A DNA stretch of 64,000 nucleotides from Cyanobacteria bacterium SIG27. Lineage in GTDB: Bacteria; Cyanobacteriota; Vampirovibrionia; Gastranaerophilales; Gastranaerophilaceae. The position numbers and the translations under genes were made by a program. The notes beneath the pieces are model-generated. The model searched no databases. It was given only the letters and a program-made list of their open reading frames with translations, and was not told the DNA's origin. Numbering within the stretch: the first letter of the stretch is position 1; each line of letters opens with the position of its first letter. This document shows positions 16,486 to 26,377 of this stretch, one piece after another. The stretch lies in the NCBI GenBank assembly GCA_015152565.1, contig SUTT01000005.1, positions 1 to 64,000 of the forward strand. Direction: 5' to 3'.

Positions 16486-16519
16486 TTGACATACACAAGT
16501 AGGATTTTTGGGTTATAAT
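16486..16519 (+). promoter_or_regulatory. Possible nifU-nifS promoter
   Basis: TTGACA (16486-16491) and TATAAT (16514-16519) are each perfect but 22 bases apart, longer than the usual 17. Either the -35 is not used or an activator helps. The nifU ATG is at 16550. Confidence 0.4.
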
Positions 16520-16549
16520 TTATAAAAATAGAATGAGAGAGTAAAGATT

Positions 16550-17383
16550 ATGTGGGAATATACAGATAAAGTTAAAGAGCATTTTACAAATCCTAAAAAT
16601 GTTGGCTCAATTGAAAATGCAGACGCAATTGGAGAAGCAGGAGCTTTGTCTTGCGGAGATAAATTAAAATTATATTTAAAAATAGATAAAAATATTATTG
16701 TTGATGCTAAGTTTCAAACATTTGGTTGTGGTTCTGCTGTTGCTGCAAGTAGTGTTTTAACTGAAATGTTGATTGGCAAAACACTTGAAGAAGCAAGAAA
16801 AATTACAAATAAACAAATTGCAGATGAATTAGGTGGTTTGCCTCCTGAAAAAATGCATTGTTCTGTTATGGGTCGTGAAGCGCTAGAAGATGCACTTCGC
16901 AATTACTATCAGGAAGATTGGCAAGAACTTGTTGAAGAAGAAATATACGAAGCAGGTTCTAATATAATTTGTCATTGTTTTGGTGTAACTGAAAAACAGA
17001 TTGAAGATGCTATATTGAATAATGGTGCTAAAACTTTTGAAGATGTTTCAAAAATCACATCTGCGGGACTTGCTTGTGGAAGATGCAGGGAAAATATTAA
17101 GGCTATTATCGCTCGTCATGTCAAGCAAGAAGATAAACCAATTTTAACTCCTGTTCAAAAAATTATTAAAATCAATAGTGTGATTGAAACAGTGATTTCT
17201 CCAGAATTACAAAAAGACTTCGGGGATATTGAACTAATTAACGTTGAAAATGATAATGTATATGTTAAATTAAAAGGGCATTGTTCGCAATGCGCTAATG
17301 CAAAATTGACTCTTAAAAACTTTGTTGAAGCAAAGTTGAAAGAGCTTGTAGATGATAATATTACAGTTTTTGAAGAGCAATAA
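16550..17383 (+). CDS. nifU: Fe-S cluster scaffold NifU (three-domain)
   Basis: A 277-residue scaffold on which NifS-derived sulfur and iron are built into clusters. Residues 1-125 are IscU-like with cysteines in ALSCGDK, FGCGSA and MHCSV. About residues 135-190 form a BFD-like [2Fe-2S] domain (ICHCFGVT and ACGRC). About residues 200-277 are the C-terminal NifU domain with GHCSQCA. The stop overlaps the nifS start (TAATG), coupling the pair. Nothing here concerns nitrogenase; general cluster assembly in an anaerobe is the likely role. Confidence 0.95.
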   Translation: MWEYTDKVKEHFTNPKNVGSIENADAIGEAGALSCGDKLKLYLKIDKNIIVDAKFQTFGCGSAVAASSVLTEMLIGKTLEEARKITNKQIADELGGLPPEKMHCSVMGREALEDALRNYYQEDWQELVEEEIYEAGSNIICHCFGVTEKQIEDAILNNGAKTFEDVSKITSAGLACGRCRENIKAIIARHVKQEDKPILTPVQKIIKINSVIETVISPELQKDFGDIELINVENDNVYVKLKGHCSQCANAKLTLKNFVEAKLKELVDDNITVFEEQ

Positions 17384-18576
17384 TGAAAGAAATATATTTA
17401 GATAATAATGCAACAACTCGTGTAGATGATAAAGTTTTAGAAGCCATGCTTCCATTTTTAAAAGATAACTATGCTAACCCATCTAGCATGTATGACCCTG
17501 CAAGAACTACTTCTTGTGCTATTGAAAAAGCAAGAGAACAAATTGCAGATTTTTTAGGGGTAAATGACCCTAAAACAATTCTTTTTACTTCTTGTGGAAC
17601 TGAAAGCGCTAATACTGCTATTAAAGGCGTAGTTGAAAAATTTGGAAACAAGGAAACTAAAAACCATATTATTACAACAAGGGTTGAACATCCTTGCGTG
17701 TTATCGGTATATGAAAATTTAGAAAAAAAAGGCTATAAGGTTAGCTATGTTGGAGTTAATGAAAACGGTGAATTAGATATTGAAAATCTAATTTCTCTAA
17801 TTACTCCAGAAACGATTTTAGTTTCTGTTATGCATGCTAATAACGAAATAGGAGCAATTTATCCTGTATATGAAGTCGCTTCAAAAGTTAAAGAAAAAAA
17901 TAAAGATATTAAGGTTTTTGTTGATGGTGTTCAAGCGGCAGGTAAAATTCCAATTAAACTTCAAGATAGCGAGATTGATTTTTATTCGATTTCTGCTCAT
18001 AAGTTCCACGCTCCAAAAGGCGTTGGAGCGCTATACGTTAAGAAAGGAACATTGTTTGAGCCTTTTATGCTTGGTGGCCATCAGGAAAATTCTCTTCGAG
18101 CAGGTACTCAAAACACTCCTTATATTGTAGCTATGGGTGTTGCCGCAAAATTAGCAAAAGACGCTCTTGATTATGAGCTAACAGAAGTTAAAAGATTAAG
18201 AGATAAACTAGAACAAGGAATTTTATCTCAATTGGGAAATGCTAAATTAAATTCAAAAGCAAGTTCTAGAGTTCCGAACACTACAAATATTGGCTTTGAA
18301 TACATTGAGGGTGAATTAATTTTATTATATTTAAACGAACTTGGAATTTATGCTTCATCAGGAAGTGCCTGCACATCTGGTTCGCTAGACCCATCTCATG
18401 TTTTAAGAGCGCAAAAAGTGCCATTTACTTCTTTGCATGGTTCAATTCGTTTTTCTTTATCTCGTTTTACAACAGAGGAAGAAATAGACTATGCTATTGA
18501 AAAAGTTCCTGAAGTCATTAAAAAGCTTGCTAAAATTTCCCCATTCCAAAAAGAATTAAATGAACTTGGGCTTTAA
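17383..18576 (+). CDS. nifS: Cysteine desulfurase NifS
   Basis: A 397-residue PLP enzyme that converts cysteine to alanine and hands the persulfide sulfur to NifU. It shows YLDNNATTRVD at the start, the PLP-binding lysine in SAHKFHAPKG and the catalytic cysteine loop SSGSACTSGSLDPSHVL. Length fits NifS/IscS. Coupled to nifU by a one-base overlap. A group of NUMOD-like repeat proteins begins 41 bases downstream on the same strand and may share the transcript. Confidence 0.95.
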   Translation: MKEIYLDNNATTRVDDKVLEAMLPFLKDNYANPSSMYDPARTTSCAIEKAREQIADFLGVNDPKTILFTSCGTESANTAIKGVVEKFGNKETKNHIITTRVEHPCVLSVYENLEKKGYKVSYVGVNENGELDIENLISLITPETILVSVMHANNEIGAIYPVYEVASKVKEKNKDIKVFVDGVQAAGKIPIKLQDSEIDFYSISAHKFHAPKGVGALYVKKGTLFEPFMLGGHQENSLRAGTQNTPYIVAMGVAAKLAKDALDYELTEVKRLRDKLEQGILSQLGNAKLNSKASSRVPNTTNIGFEYIEGELILLYLNELGIYASSGSACTSGSLDPSHVLRAQKVPFTSLHGSIRFSLSRFTTEEEIDYAIEKVPEVIKKLAKISPFQKELNELGL

Positions 18577-18617
18577 AATAAAAAGCAAAAATATAAATTT
18601 AGTTGTTTTAAATTAAT

Positions 18618-19583
18618 ATGCAAATAAGTTTAATAAGACCAATTTATCCTAAAATAAACAAGCTAAACACTTTAAAACAAACACAAATTCAAAGTAATTC
18701 TAAGTTTGAATTAGGCAATATTCAACCACATTTTTTAGGTATTAGAATTGCTCGTAGTGTTTGTTTGATTTTTGAAGATGGCTCAATAGAAAAATTAGAT
18801 AGTTATCAAGCAGCTGCTGAAAGATTAGGCGTTTCCGGTGATGTGATGTATAACTATTTAAGAACAAATTCTAAAGCCAAATTAAACGGCGCAATTTGCA
18901 CATATAGCGATATTATCGAGAAGAAAAATGACAATGGTTCAACTGAGTACGATAATGAAGCTATTGAACAATTAAAAATTAGAGCTAAAATTCAAGGAAT
19001 ATCAAGCCCAAAAACTGATAAAATTAACGCAAAATACAAAAAACAGATTTATATGGTGTCTTTAGATGGTTCAATTAAAAAATTTAATTCTAGAGCTGAA
19101 GCTTCAAGAGAAACAAAAATTCCGACTGGTGGTATTTCAAATATTTTAAACCCTGAGCACCCGCATACAGCAACAAGGGAGCGCAAAACTTTTATTAGTG
19201 TTTATGATGCGTCTATTAAAGATAAAAATGGTGACTTAATATTAGATGAAAATAATGAACCAATTTTAGATGAAAAAGTTATTTTTGGAATAAGAAAAAT
19301 GTTATCAAAACTTCCTGTTCCTCAAATTGTTTCAATTGACAAAGACTGCAACGTTAAAATTTTTCAATCAAGAGCGGAAGTTGTTGAAAAAGAAAATGTC
19401 TGTCCATCAACACTTGATTGGAATATTGTATGCATGGCAAGAAAAATTGGCGATAAAACATACGCCAAATTGAGCGATGTTATTTTAAAAGACGATGATG
19501 GTTTTGCTGTTTTTGATGAAAATGGCGATTATATTTTAGATAGGGCTAAAATTGAAGCCTTAAAGGATATTGCAGGTTTATAA
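18618..19583 (+). CDS. NUMOD1-like tandem-repeat protein (3 repeats)
   Basis: A 321-residue cytoplasmic-looking protein of unknown function. After an N-terminus MQISLIRPI and HFLG at about residue 37, three units of about 90 residues follow. Each starts with a short beta hairpin (VCLIFEDGSIEKLDS, IYMVSLDGSIKKFNS, IVSIDKDCNVKIFQS), then a helix-turn-helix-like segment (AAAERLGVSGDVMYNYL), then an acidic D-x-N-G linker. The hairpin plus HTH resembles NUMOD1 modules that accompany homing nucleases, but no nuclease motif is present. First of three paralogues in a row. Confidence 0.7.
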   Translation: MQISLIRPIYPKINKLNTLKQTQIQSNSKFELGNIQPHFLGIRIARSVCLIFEDGSIEKLDSYQAAAERLGVSGDVMYNYLRTNSKAKLNGAICTYSDIIEKKNDNGSTEYDNEAIEQLKIRAKIQGISSPKTDKINAKYKKQIYMVSLDGSIKKFNSRAEASRETKIPTGGISNILNPEHPHTATRERKTFISVYDASIKDKNGDLILDENNEPILDEKVIFGIRKMLSKLPVPQIVSIDKDCNVKIFQSRAEVVEKENVCPSTLDWNIVCMARKIGDKTYAKLSDVILKDDDGFAVFDENGDYILDRAKIEALKDIAGL

Positions 19584-19633
19584 TTTATAAATAAAATACG
19601 GCAAAAATTAATCTTTAGGGGTTTTGTAGGATT

Positions 19634-21211
19634 ATGAAAATCAGTCCTATTAAACAAAACTTTATAAATTATAAAAACAATTCAAATAATAAATTTCAAA
19701 TAAAAGAAAATGCAAATAAAAAACCGCAAAATTTTAATTTTCCTTTTGATTATTCGATGTTGAATTTTTGTGCTCAGTCAGCTAAACCTGTTTATTTATT
19801 TGATGTTGTTAGTGGAGCATGTACAAGATTTAACTCTGTTGATGATGTTGCCTCTTTTTTAAAAGTTGCAAAAAGCTATATATATAATTCTGCAATTCAG
19901 AAAAAAGCAATCAATGGTTTTGTGATTTTAAAGGCAAGCGAAGTAGAGCTTAAAGATGAAAACGATGAAATTAAATTAGATTTTAAAGGTAGCCCTCTTT
20001 TAAATCAAGATTTAATAAAGCAAGCTCGTGCTGAGGGATTGAGCGGCGGTTATGATTTTCCTGTTTTATTTTTCGATAGAAGTGGAAAAGTGAACTTTTT
20101 TTCAACAAAAAAATTATTGCTATATAGTGACATTAACCCTGATAAAGGGAGAGTTGTTGCTTTATCTGATGTTGTATTAAAAAAAGATAACGAAGTTGTT
20201 TTTGATGAAGAAAATAATTTTATGCTAGATTATGATAAATTAGAACAATTATACAAAGAAACCTTTGTTGATTCAGCTTTTAATCCTTTTGCAATTTATA
20301 AAAAGATGATTTTGAATAGACAAGAAGCTGAATCTAAAATGTCTATTTTATCTCAAATCGAAAAAGCGAAAGATACTGCACAAGATAAAAAAGAACAACA
20401 AGGTTATTATATTTTAAGATATGATGGAACTTATGAAAAATATCCTACGATGAGCGCTATACTTGAAGCTTTAGATGGGGATGTTACAAGAGCTTCTGTT
20501 AGAAATTCGATTTATCAAAATAAAAAAGCCATTGGCGAGCGTTGTTTTTTTGAAGCTTCTAGCTTAGAAACTCAAAATGAAGATGGTGTTTGGGAAGTTG
20601 ATAAGCAAAAAGTTAAAAAGGCTTTAGAAAAATTCTCTGGCGGAAGCAATCAGCCCCTTTATTTAATTGATATTGACGGAACTTACAAAAGATATTCTTC
20701 AAGAAATGAATGTATAAAACAAGAAAATGTTCAAAGATCTGAATTTGTTAGCTATCTTAATGGAAGCCGTTCGACTTTTAGAAGCGGAGCTTGCGTTGAA
20801 GCGTTTGATTTTGAATTAAGAGATGAAAATGGCGTTTTGTTAAAAAATCCTGACGGAACACCAAAAATAAACACTGAAATGCTGCGAAAAATTATTCAAG
20901 AAACCATAAAAAATTCAAGGCATATTGTTTCTGTTCATAAATCGGGCAAAGTTGAAATTTTCCCTACAGCAAAAAGAGCAAGTGACGAGCTTTTGAGTCT
21001 TGCTTTGCGTGTTCCAAGAGGTGCTCGAGATGTTCATTCAATCAGGGGCGAATATGCATTTTTGCATTTATCTCAAGCAATAAAACGTGATGAAAATGGA
21101 AACTTTGTTTTTGATGAATTTAATAAATATGTTTTAGATGAAGAATATTTAAATGAATTGGCAGACATTTTAGTGAGCAAGAGAAGCAAGAAGGATAAAA
21201 ATGAAAATTAA
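19634..21211 (+). CDS. NUMOD1-like tandem-repeat protein (5 repeats)
   Basis: A 525-residue paralogue of its neighbours. It starts MKISPIKQNF and has LNFCAQ at about residue 53, after which about five repeats follow. Unit starts include VYLFDVVSGACTRFNS, VLFFDRSGKVNFFS, YILRYDGTYEKYPT, LYLIDIDGTYKRYSS and IVSVHKSGKVEIFPT. The second unit has lost most of the HTH-like part. Linkers carry DENGxxxxD-type acidic turns. No signal peptide, membrane segment or catalytic motif is visible. Its 3' end overlaps the next gene by 11 bases. Sequence-specific DNA binding is the best guess, from NUMOD1 likeness only. Confidence 0.7.
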   Translation: MKISPIKQNFINYKNNSNNKFQIKENANKKPQNFNFPFDYSMLNFCAQSAKPVYLFDVVSGACTRFNSVDDVASFLKVAKSYIYNSAIQKKAINGFVILKASEVELKDENDEIKLDFKGSPLLNQDLIKQARAEGLSGGYDFPVLFFDRSGKVNFFSTKKLLLYSDINPDKGRVVALSDVVLKKDNEVVFDEENNFMLDYDKLEQLYKETFVDSAFNPFAIYKKMILNRQEAESKMSILSQIEKAKDTAQDKKEQQGYYILRYDGTYEKYPTMSAILEALDGDVTRASVRNSIYQNKKAIGERCFFEASSLETQNEDGVWEVDKQKVKKALEKFSGGSNQPLYLIDIDGTYKRYSSRNECIKQENVQRSEFVSYLNGSRSTFRSGACVEAFDFELRDENGVLLKNPDGTPKINTEMLRKIIQETIKNSRHIVSVHKSGKVEIFPTAKRASDELLSLALRVPRGARDVHSIRGEYAFLHLSQAIKRDENGNFVFDEFNKYVLDEEYLNELADILVSKRSKKDKNEN

Positions 21212-22328
21212 TCCAATAATTTTAAATAAAAATTATAATTTTAAATATAGCAAAGCACAAAAAAGCGAAAAAATGTGTGAAAATTTTAACTACACAAGTT
21301 CGCTTCAGTGTCTTGCTAATCAAAACATCTCTTTTTGTGCTAAAAAACCAGTTTATGCCATGGGTAAGGATTTCAAATTAATTTATTTTGATTCAGCGCA
21401 ACGAGCAAGCTTGGTTCTTGGAGTGAATGATTCTGCAATTGCTAGCGTTTTAAAAGGAAGAAATCATTTGGCAGGAGATTATGCTTTTGCTTATGCTTCC
21501 GAATTGGAAATAGAAAATAAAGATGGCAAAAAAGAATTGAGTCCTGATGCCGTTGAAAGATTAAAAGAAAATTTTAAAAATGCAAAAACTGTTCCGACAT
21601 ATATTTTAGATTATGATGGTAATTTAACAAGATGTGACACCCAAACGCTTGCCGCAAGAGTACTTAAAACAACACTCAAGGTTGTTAATAAAGCTGCTTG
21701 CGGATATGCTTATCTTGCTAAAAATCATATTGTTATTCCGGCAGATGAAATTGAACTAAAAGACGATAATGGCGATACTATGCTCGGTTTTAATTCTAAA
21801 CCGTTGTTAAACTATGAAAAAGTTAGACTGGAATTAGCAAAATTTTCCAATACTCAATTTGCACCAGTTTGTACAGTTGATTATTTAGGAAATATTCAAA
21901 GATTTAACAACAAACAAGAGTTGATTGATGAAAAAGATGTTTCACTTGGTACTGTTTCAAGTTGTTTAAATAGTGGAAAACCAACTCGAGATAAAATCAT
22001 TGTTTATGAAAACGATATTTTATTTAGGGATGAATTTGGTAAAACTAGAAAAGATATCAATGGTAATTATATTTACGATTTATCTAAAATAAATAAACGT
22101 TTGCAAGTTTTTGCAGATTCAAAATTGAAACCAATTAGAGTTAAGGATGTTAAAGGTGATAAAATACATTACTATTATTTTGACCATGGGCAACATGCAG
22201 CTGAACAGCTAGGCATCACAAAACAAATGGTTTCAAGGTGCTTAAAACAAGAGCGCCCTTGGAATGGATATTATTTTGAATATATGTATCCAACTTATTT
22301 AGATAAATATACTATTGTATCTAATTAG
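21201..22328 (+). CDS. NUMOD1-like tandem-repeat protein (4 repeats)
   Basis: A 375-residue third paralogue: N-terminus MKINPIILNKNYNF, then ISFCAKKPVYAMG, then four units. The first (FDSAQRASLVLGVNDSAIAS followed by VLKG) and last (AAEQLGITKQMVSRCLKQ) are the clearest HTH-like segments in the family; the last ends with WNGYYFEYMYP. Acidic linkers such as KDDNGDTMLG separate the units. It shares the transcript with the preceding paralogue and ends in an 8-base convergent overlap with the AsmA-like gene. Function unknown. Confidence 0.7.
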   Translation: MKINPIILNKNYNFKYSKAQKSEKMCENFNYTSSLQCLANQNISFCAKKPVYAMGKDFKLIYFDSAQRASLVLGVNDSAIASVLKGRNHLAGDYAFAYASELEIENKDGKKELSPDAVERLKENFKNAKTVPTYILDYDGNLTRCDTQTLAARVLKTTLKVVNKAACGYAYLAKNHIVIPADEIELKDDNGDTMLGFNSKPLLNYEKVRLELAKFSNTQFAPVCTVDYLGNIQRFNNKQELIDEKDVSLGTVSSCLNSGKPTRDKIIVYENDILFRDEFGKTRKDINGNYIYDLSKINKRLQVFADSKLKPIRVKDVKGDKIHYYYFDHGQHAAEQLGITKQMVSRCLKQERPWNGYYFEYMYPTYLDKYTIVSN

Positions 22329-25300
22329 TTTCTTGTGTTTCTTGTTGTATTTGTGTAGCTGTTGGAATTTTCAATTTTTCTTGAAGTTTTAATTTAAGAG
22401 CATTTTGAGCATCAAGAAGCTTTTGCTCTTGTTCTTGTTTTTTAAGCTCAATTGCTTCTTGGAGTTTTTTAGCGTTTTCTTCTTGTTTTTGTTGAACTTT
22501 TTGTTCAAGTTCTTTTGCTTTTGCTTCAAGTTCTTTTTTAGTTTCTTCTTTTTTAACTTCAACCGCCTGTTGAACGCTTTGAACAGCTTGTTCTTTCTTT
22601 TTAGCTGCTTCTTGTTCTAAAATCTTTTTAACTTCAGGAGCAGTTGTATCCATTTGAAGGATTTTTTCTAATCCAACTTTAATCTTGTGATTTTGTTCAT
22701 AATCATTTTGAAGTTGTTTTATTAGCTCTTCTTGAACAAAATTTGCACTAAATTCTGTTGCCTTGTCCATATCTTCTTGTAAAACAAGCCATTTAAAAGA
22801 TTTAACTAAAGAAAGTGGTTTTAAGACGCTTCCATCTAAAACAACTTGAAATTTTGTAGCGTTAGCGTCTGAATGATCTTTTGCAAAATCAGGAATTTCT
22901 TTATATTCGCTTTCTTCTACAACTTCAGAGAAAACTGAAAACAGTTTAGCACTTGCGATGTTTAATCCTGGAGTATTTTTAACAAGGTTTATAGGGTTTG
23001 CCATGGCGATTGGTCCAAGCATATCTGAAACAGTGCTTGCAAGGCGAACTCTCACTTTTGAATTTAAATCGTTTGTTAAAAGATTCATATTTCCATTAAC
23101 CAAAACGCAAAGAATATCCCCTTGGGATTTGATTGAACCTAAATTTACAACCCCATTATTAAAGCTAACTTTGCCTTCTAGAGTTTCATAGTGTGAACTA
23201 TCAATTGTTGTAATCGGAGTTAAAACAACCCCGATAGTGTTTTTAAAGAATGCATTTTCTCTTATATTTTCCGCTAAAAAGAAATTTTCTAATTTTGCAA
23301 AAGGGCCATATTGACCATCTTTAAGATTAAAAGTTACATCTCCTTTTAGTGATTTCATTTGTTCTTCATAAGTTGCGCCTTTAAGCGAAATATCAGTTTT
23401 AAAATTCATTGTTCCTGATATTGTGTTTTTTAAATTTGCAGCATCAGACGCTGCTTTATCAGCGTTTAATCCTTTCCCGTTTAGTTTTATAGTTAAAAGC
23501 GAACTTAATAAATTCATTTTAATGTCGCCATCAACTTTTCCGTCAAATGCGTCACAATTAAGATTTTTAATTGTTAAATTATTGTTTTTAATTCCCAAAT
23601 CACCTTTGATATTTCTAATCACCATATTTCCTGTGGTTAATTTTTTAATATCAAATTTTCCATCAGCAGCAAGCGGAATATCAGCTGGAGCTGCATTTTT
23701 GTTGCTTGTTGCTGGAGCTGGTGGCATATATTTCATTAATTTATCTAAAACAACTAATGCGCTATCAACATTTAATATTCCTGATTTAACTTCAATGTCG
23801 CTAATTTTAAATACATCTGCTGGTTTTAAGTCTGCCTTTAAACCTGCATCAATTTTGGAACCATTAATATCTATATTTTTTGTTTTTAAATTTAAACCAT
23901 TTGAAATAAAATCAAGGTCAATTAATTCTGTTTTAAATAGAATTTCAGGGATATCAACATTTGAAACTTTTAAGTCCCCACCAAAACTCAAATCATCAAA
24001 TGAACCGTTTAGTGTGATTTTGCCTTTGGTGTTAAATTTAGAATTTTTAAAAATGCCAATTTGTCCGCTTTGAACTTCTGGAATATTAATTCTAAATAGA
24101 TTAATATGTCCATTATCAAGAATAGTTGTTAATTCTGCTACTCTTTGAGCATTTAGCATATTTGCTTCAAGGTCATTATTAAATCCATTTTGAACTTTAA
24201 ATAGACCTGAATTTTTAATATTAATTTTGTTTTTGTGAATTTTAATATCTGCCTGAGCTATGCTTTGACCTCCAACAAGCGAATTTAGGTTGATTGGAGT
24301 TATAAAATTGTTATTATCGGCATAAATTTGAGCCAAGATTTCTTGCTTAGATAAATCTCCTTTAATTGAAACTTTTGCTGGAATTATCCCTTTGGATGGA
24401 ATAAAATGGGCGATTTCTTTTCCAAGAGTTTCGTTGAGGTTTTTTGTTGAAATTTTAGCGTCGGCAAATATATCAATATTTGGATTTTTTGTGTAGTTTA
24501 AAATGTTACCTTTTACATTGATTTTAGATAAATCATTGTATGTAAAATCAAAAGGACTAATTTGAATATTTTCGCTATCTAGAGCAATATTTAATTTATC
24601 AATTTTTCCTATCGTTTTTAATTGAGGTAAATTGATTTTAAAATTGTTATTTGCAATTTTTCCGTTGATTGCTGTTGGAGTTGCACTAAAGTTAATATCA
24701 AGATTGTCATTTGAAACAATCATTGTTTTTTTAGGGTCAGATAAATTTAAATTATTTAATTTTGCATCTAAATTAGCAGTTAGGTTATCAAGTTTTCCTT
24801 TGATATCAACGTTTGTTGTTAAATATGCTTTGTTTAAAACAATTGAATTTTTGAGCTCTTTTGGTGCAAAAGCTGAATATAATTCACTTAAAGATAGATT
24901 ATCTATGTTTAACTTGATATCTGCATTTGACTTTGTATCAATTGAGCCTTTTGCGTTTAGTTTTGAATTGTTGATTGATAAAGATGTATCTTTAATATTT
25001 AAAATGTTGTTATCTAAAATCAAATTAACAACAATGTCTTTTATTCCAATATTGTTTTTAGGGCTAATAAAAGAGCCGTCTTTAACAATAATTGAGCCTT
25101 GAGATTTTAGTTTTTTAAAGTTTGTTTTAATGGAAGCGTCAGCTATTAAATAACCCGTTGTTTTAATTTGTTTTAATTCGTTTTTAATGTTTAAACTGTC
25201 TAAAAGCCCTGCTAATAGGTCAATTAAATTAGTAAAGTGAATTTTATCTGATAAGATTTGTGTTTTAATTCTTGGTTTTTTGCCGTATTTTAGCTCGCCA

Positions 25301-26298
25301 ATTAAAGCAATTTTTTCATTATCTTTTGCATATAAATTAGAATCAAATATTACCTTTTTGCCGTGGGTTTTAGCGTGGATATAGCTATTTGGAAGCCTAA
25401 TATCTGAAAGTTTTAAATTAATATCATCAATATTAAAATATCCAAAAGAAATAAAGCCTTTTTGAGAGTTTTTAATTCTTAATGTTGAATCGATATTTGC
25501 TTTTAAATCGTAAGTTTGATAAATTTTAACAATGTTTACAAAAGGAAGCGCAATTTTTTCTTCTGGGTCTTTTGCTTCTGTTGCTGGTTGTGGTTTTGGA
25601 AGCTGTGCTTTTACGTTGATAGAAGCTAAAATATTTTCTTTGTCATCAGATAACAATTTAGCGTTCGTTTTGATTTTTATTGAATTATTTGCGCTATTGT
25701 AGCCAACAATTAATTCTTCAGAGTTTAATTTTAAGTTGTGACTTGTTTTTAAATCGTTTATTAAAGCTTCAAAGTTAACAATTTTAATTGCTGGGATTTT
25801 AATTTTAATATTTTTTACTATTTTTTCAACAAGTTCGTTTTGTTCTGCTGCAGGGGCTTTTGGCTTTGCATTATTTTCGTTAATAATATCTTCAACAATG
25901 CTTAAAATTTTGTACTGTTTATCATCTAAAATTTCTAAATTAATATAAGGATTAATTACTTCTGTTTTTGCTGTTTTAATGGTTAAAGTTAACAAAGATG
26001 GTAGTGCAATTCCACCTTTAATTTTTTCTGTTTTAAATACGCTTGATTTATCATCTAAAGTGACATTAATATCTTCAATTATTGCGCCTATAGATAACAA
26101 TGGAGTTGAATAAATCTTAATTTTTGAATAATCAAGATTTAATTTTGCACTATCTTTAACGATTTTTTGAATATCTTTTTTATGCTTATCAAGGTCATAA
26201 ACTGCGTTAAAAATTGGTGGTGCAATTAAAAAGGTTAAATATAATAAACCTAAAATTATAGCTAAGCTAATTGAAAATATAGTAAAAAATTTTTTCAT
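22321..26298 (-). CDS. Giant AsmA-like envelope protein
   Basis: A protein of about 1325 residues: a single N-terminal membrane anchor (about residues 7-30), a long series of beta-rich segments of AsmA/TamB style (repeated D-I-x-L-S, N-G-x-I and S-x-G-x-I patterns; late domain with LNGKGLNADKAASDA and LKGDVTFNLKDGQYGP), and a Gln/Glu/Lys coiled coil over the last 130 or so residues. AsmA-family proteins span the periplasm and take part in outer-membrane lipid transport, which supports a diderm cell. GGGGAG before the ATG at 26298 decides the start; the longer frame begins with TTG. Confidence 0.8.
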   Translation of the reverse strand: MKKFFTIFSISLAIILGLLYLTFLIAPPIFNAVYDLDKHKKDIQKIVKDSAKLNLDYSKIKIYSTPLLSIGAIIEDINVTLDDKSSVFKTEKIKGGIALPSLLTLTIKTAKTEVINPYINLEILDDKQYKILSIVEDIINENNAKPKAPAAEQNELVEKIVKNIKIKIPAIKIVNFEALINDLKTSHNLKLNSEELIVGYNSANNSIKIKTNAKLLSDDKENILASINVKAQLPKPQPATEAKDPEEKIALPFVNIVKIYQTYDLKANIDSTLRIKNSQKGFISFGYFNIDDINLKLSDIRLPNSYIHAKTHGKKVIFDSNLYAKDNEKIALIGELKYGKKPRIKTQILSDKIHFTNLIDLLAGLLDSLNIKNELKQIKTTGYLIADASIKTNFKKLKSQGSIIVKDGSFISPKNNIGIKDIVVNLILDNNILNIKDTSLSINNSKLNAKGSIDTKSNADIKLNIDNLSLSELYSAFAPKELKNSIVLNKAYLTTNVDIKGKLDNLTANLDAKLNNLNLSDPKKTMIVSNDNLDINFSATPTAINGKIANNNFKINLPQLKTIGKIDKLNIALDSENIQISPFDFTYNDLSKINVKGNILNYTKNPNIDIFADAKISTKNLNETLGKEIAHFIPSKGIIPAKVSIKGDLSKQEILAQIYADNNNFITPINLNSLVGGQSIAQADIKIHKNKINIKNSGLFKVQNGFNNDLEANMLNAQRVAELTTILDNGHINLFRINIPEVQSGQIGIFKNSKFNTKGKITLNGSFDDLSFGGDLKVSNVDIPEILFKTELIDLDFISNGLNLKTKNIDINGSKIDAGLKADLKPADVFKISDIEVKSGILNVDSALVVLDKLMKYMPPAPATSNKNAAPADIPLAADGKFDIKKLTTGNMVIRNIKGDLGIKNNNLTIKNLNCDAFDGKVDGDIKMNLLSSLLTIKLNGKGLNADKAASDAANLKNTISGTMNFKTDISLKGATYEEQMKSLKGDVTFNLKDGQYGPFAKLENFFLAENIRENAFFKNTIGVVLTPITTIDSSHYETLEGKVSFNNGVVNLGSIKSQGDILCVLVNGNMNLLTNDLNSKVRVRLASTVSDMLGPIAMANPINLVKNTPGLNIASAKLFSVFSEVVEESEYKEIPDFAKDHSDANATKFQVVLDGSVLKPLSLVKSFKWLVLQEDMDKATEFSANFVQEELIKQLQNDYEQNHKIKVGLEKILQMDTTAPEVKKILEQEAAKKKEQAVQSVQQAVEVKKEETKKELEAKAKELEQKVQQKQEENAKKLQEAIELKKQEQEQKLLDAQNALKLKLQEKLKIPTATQIQQETQETN

Positions 26299-26377
26299 AA
26301 TACTCCCCAAATAATGTTAATTAAATTATATGATAAAAATTATTTCGTTCTTTATTGAAACAAAATTTTTACAATTG

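Noticed and set aside
16550-18576. Nitrogen-fixation locus because of nifU and nifS
   Set aside because: No nitrogenase structural or cofactor gene is nearby; the pair serves general Fe-S assembly in many anaerobes.
22405-25102. Several Phe/Leu-rich plus-strand frames
   Set aside because: They are antisense to the AsmA-like gene and arise from its Lys/Glu/Asn codons.
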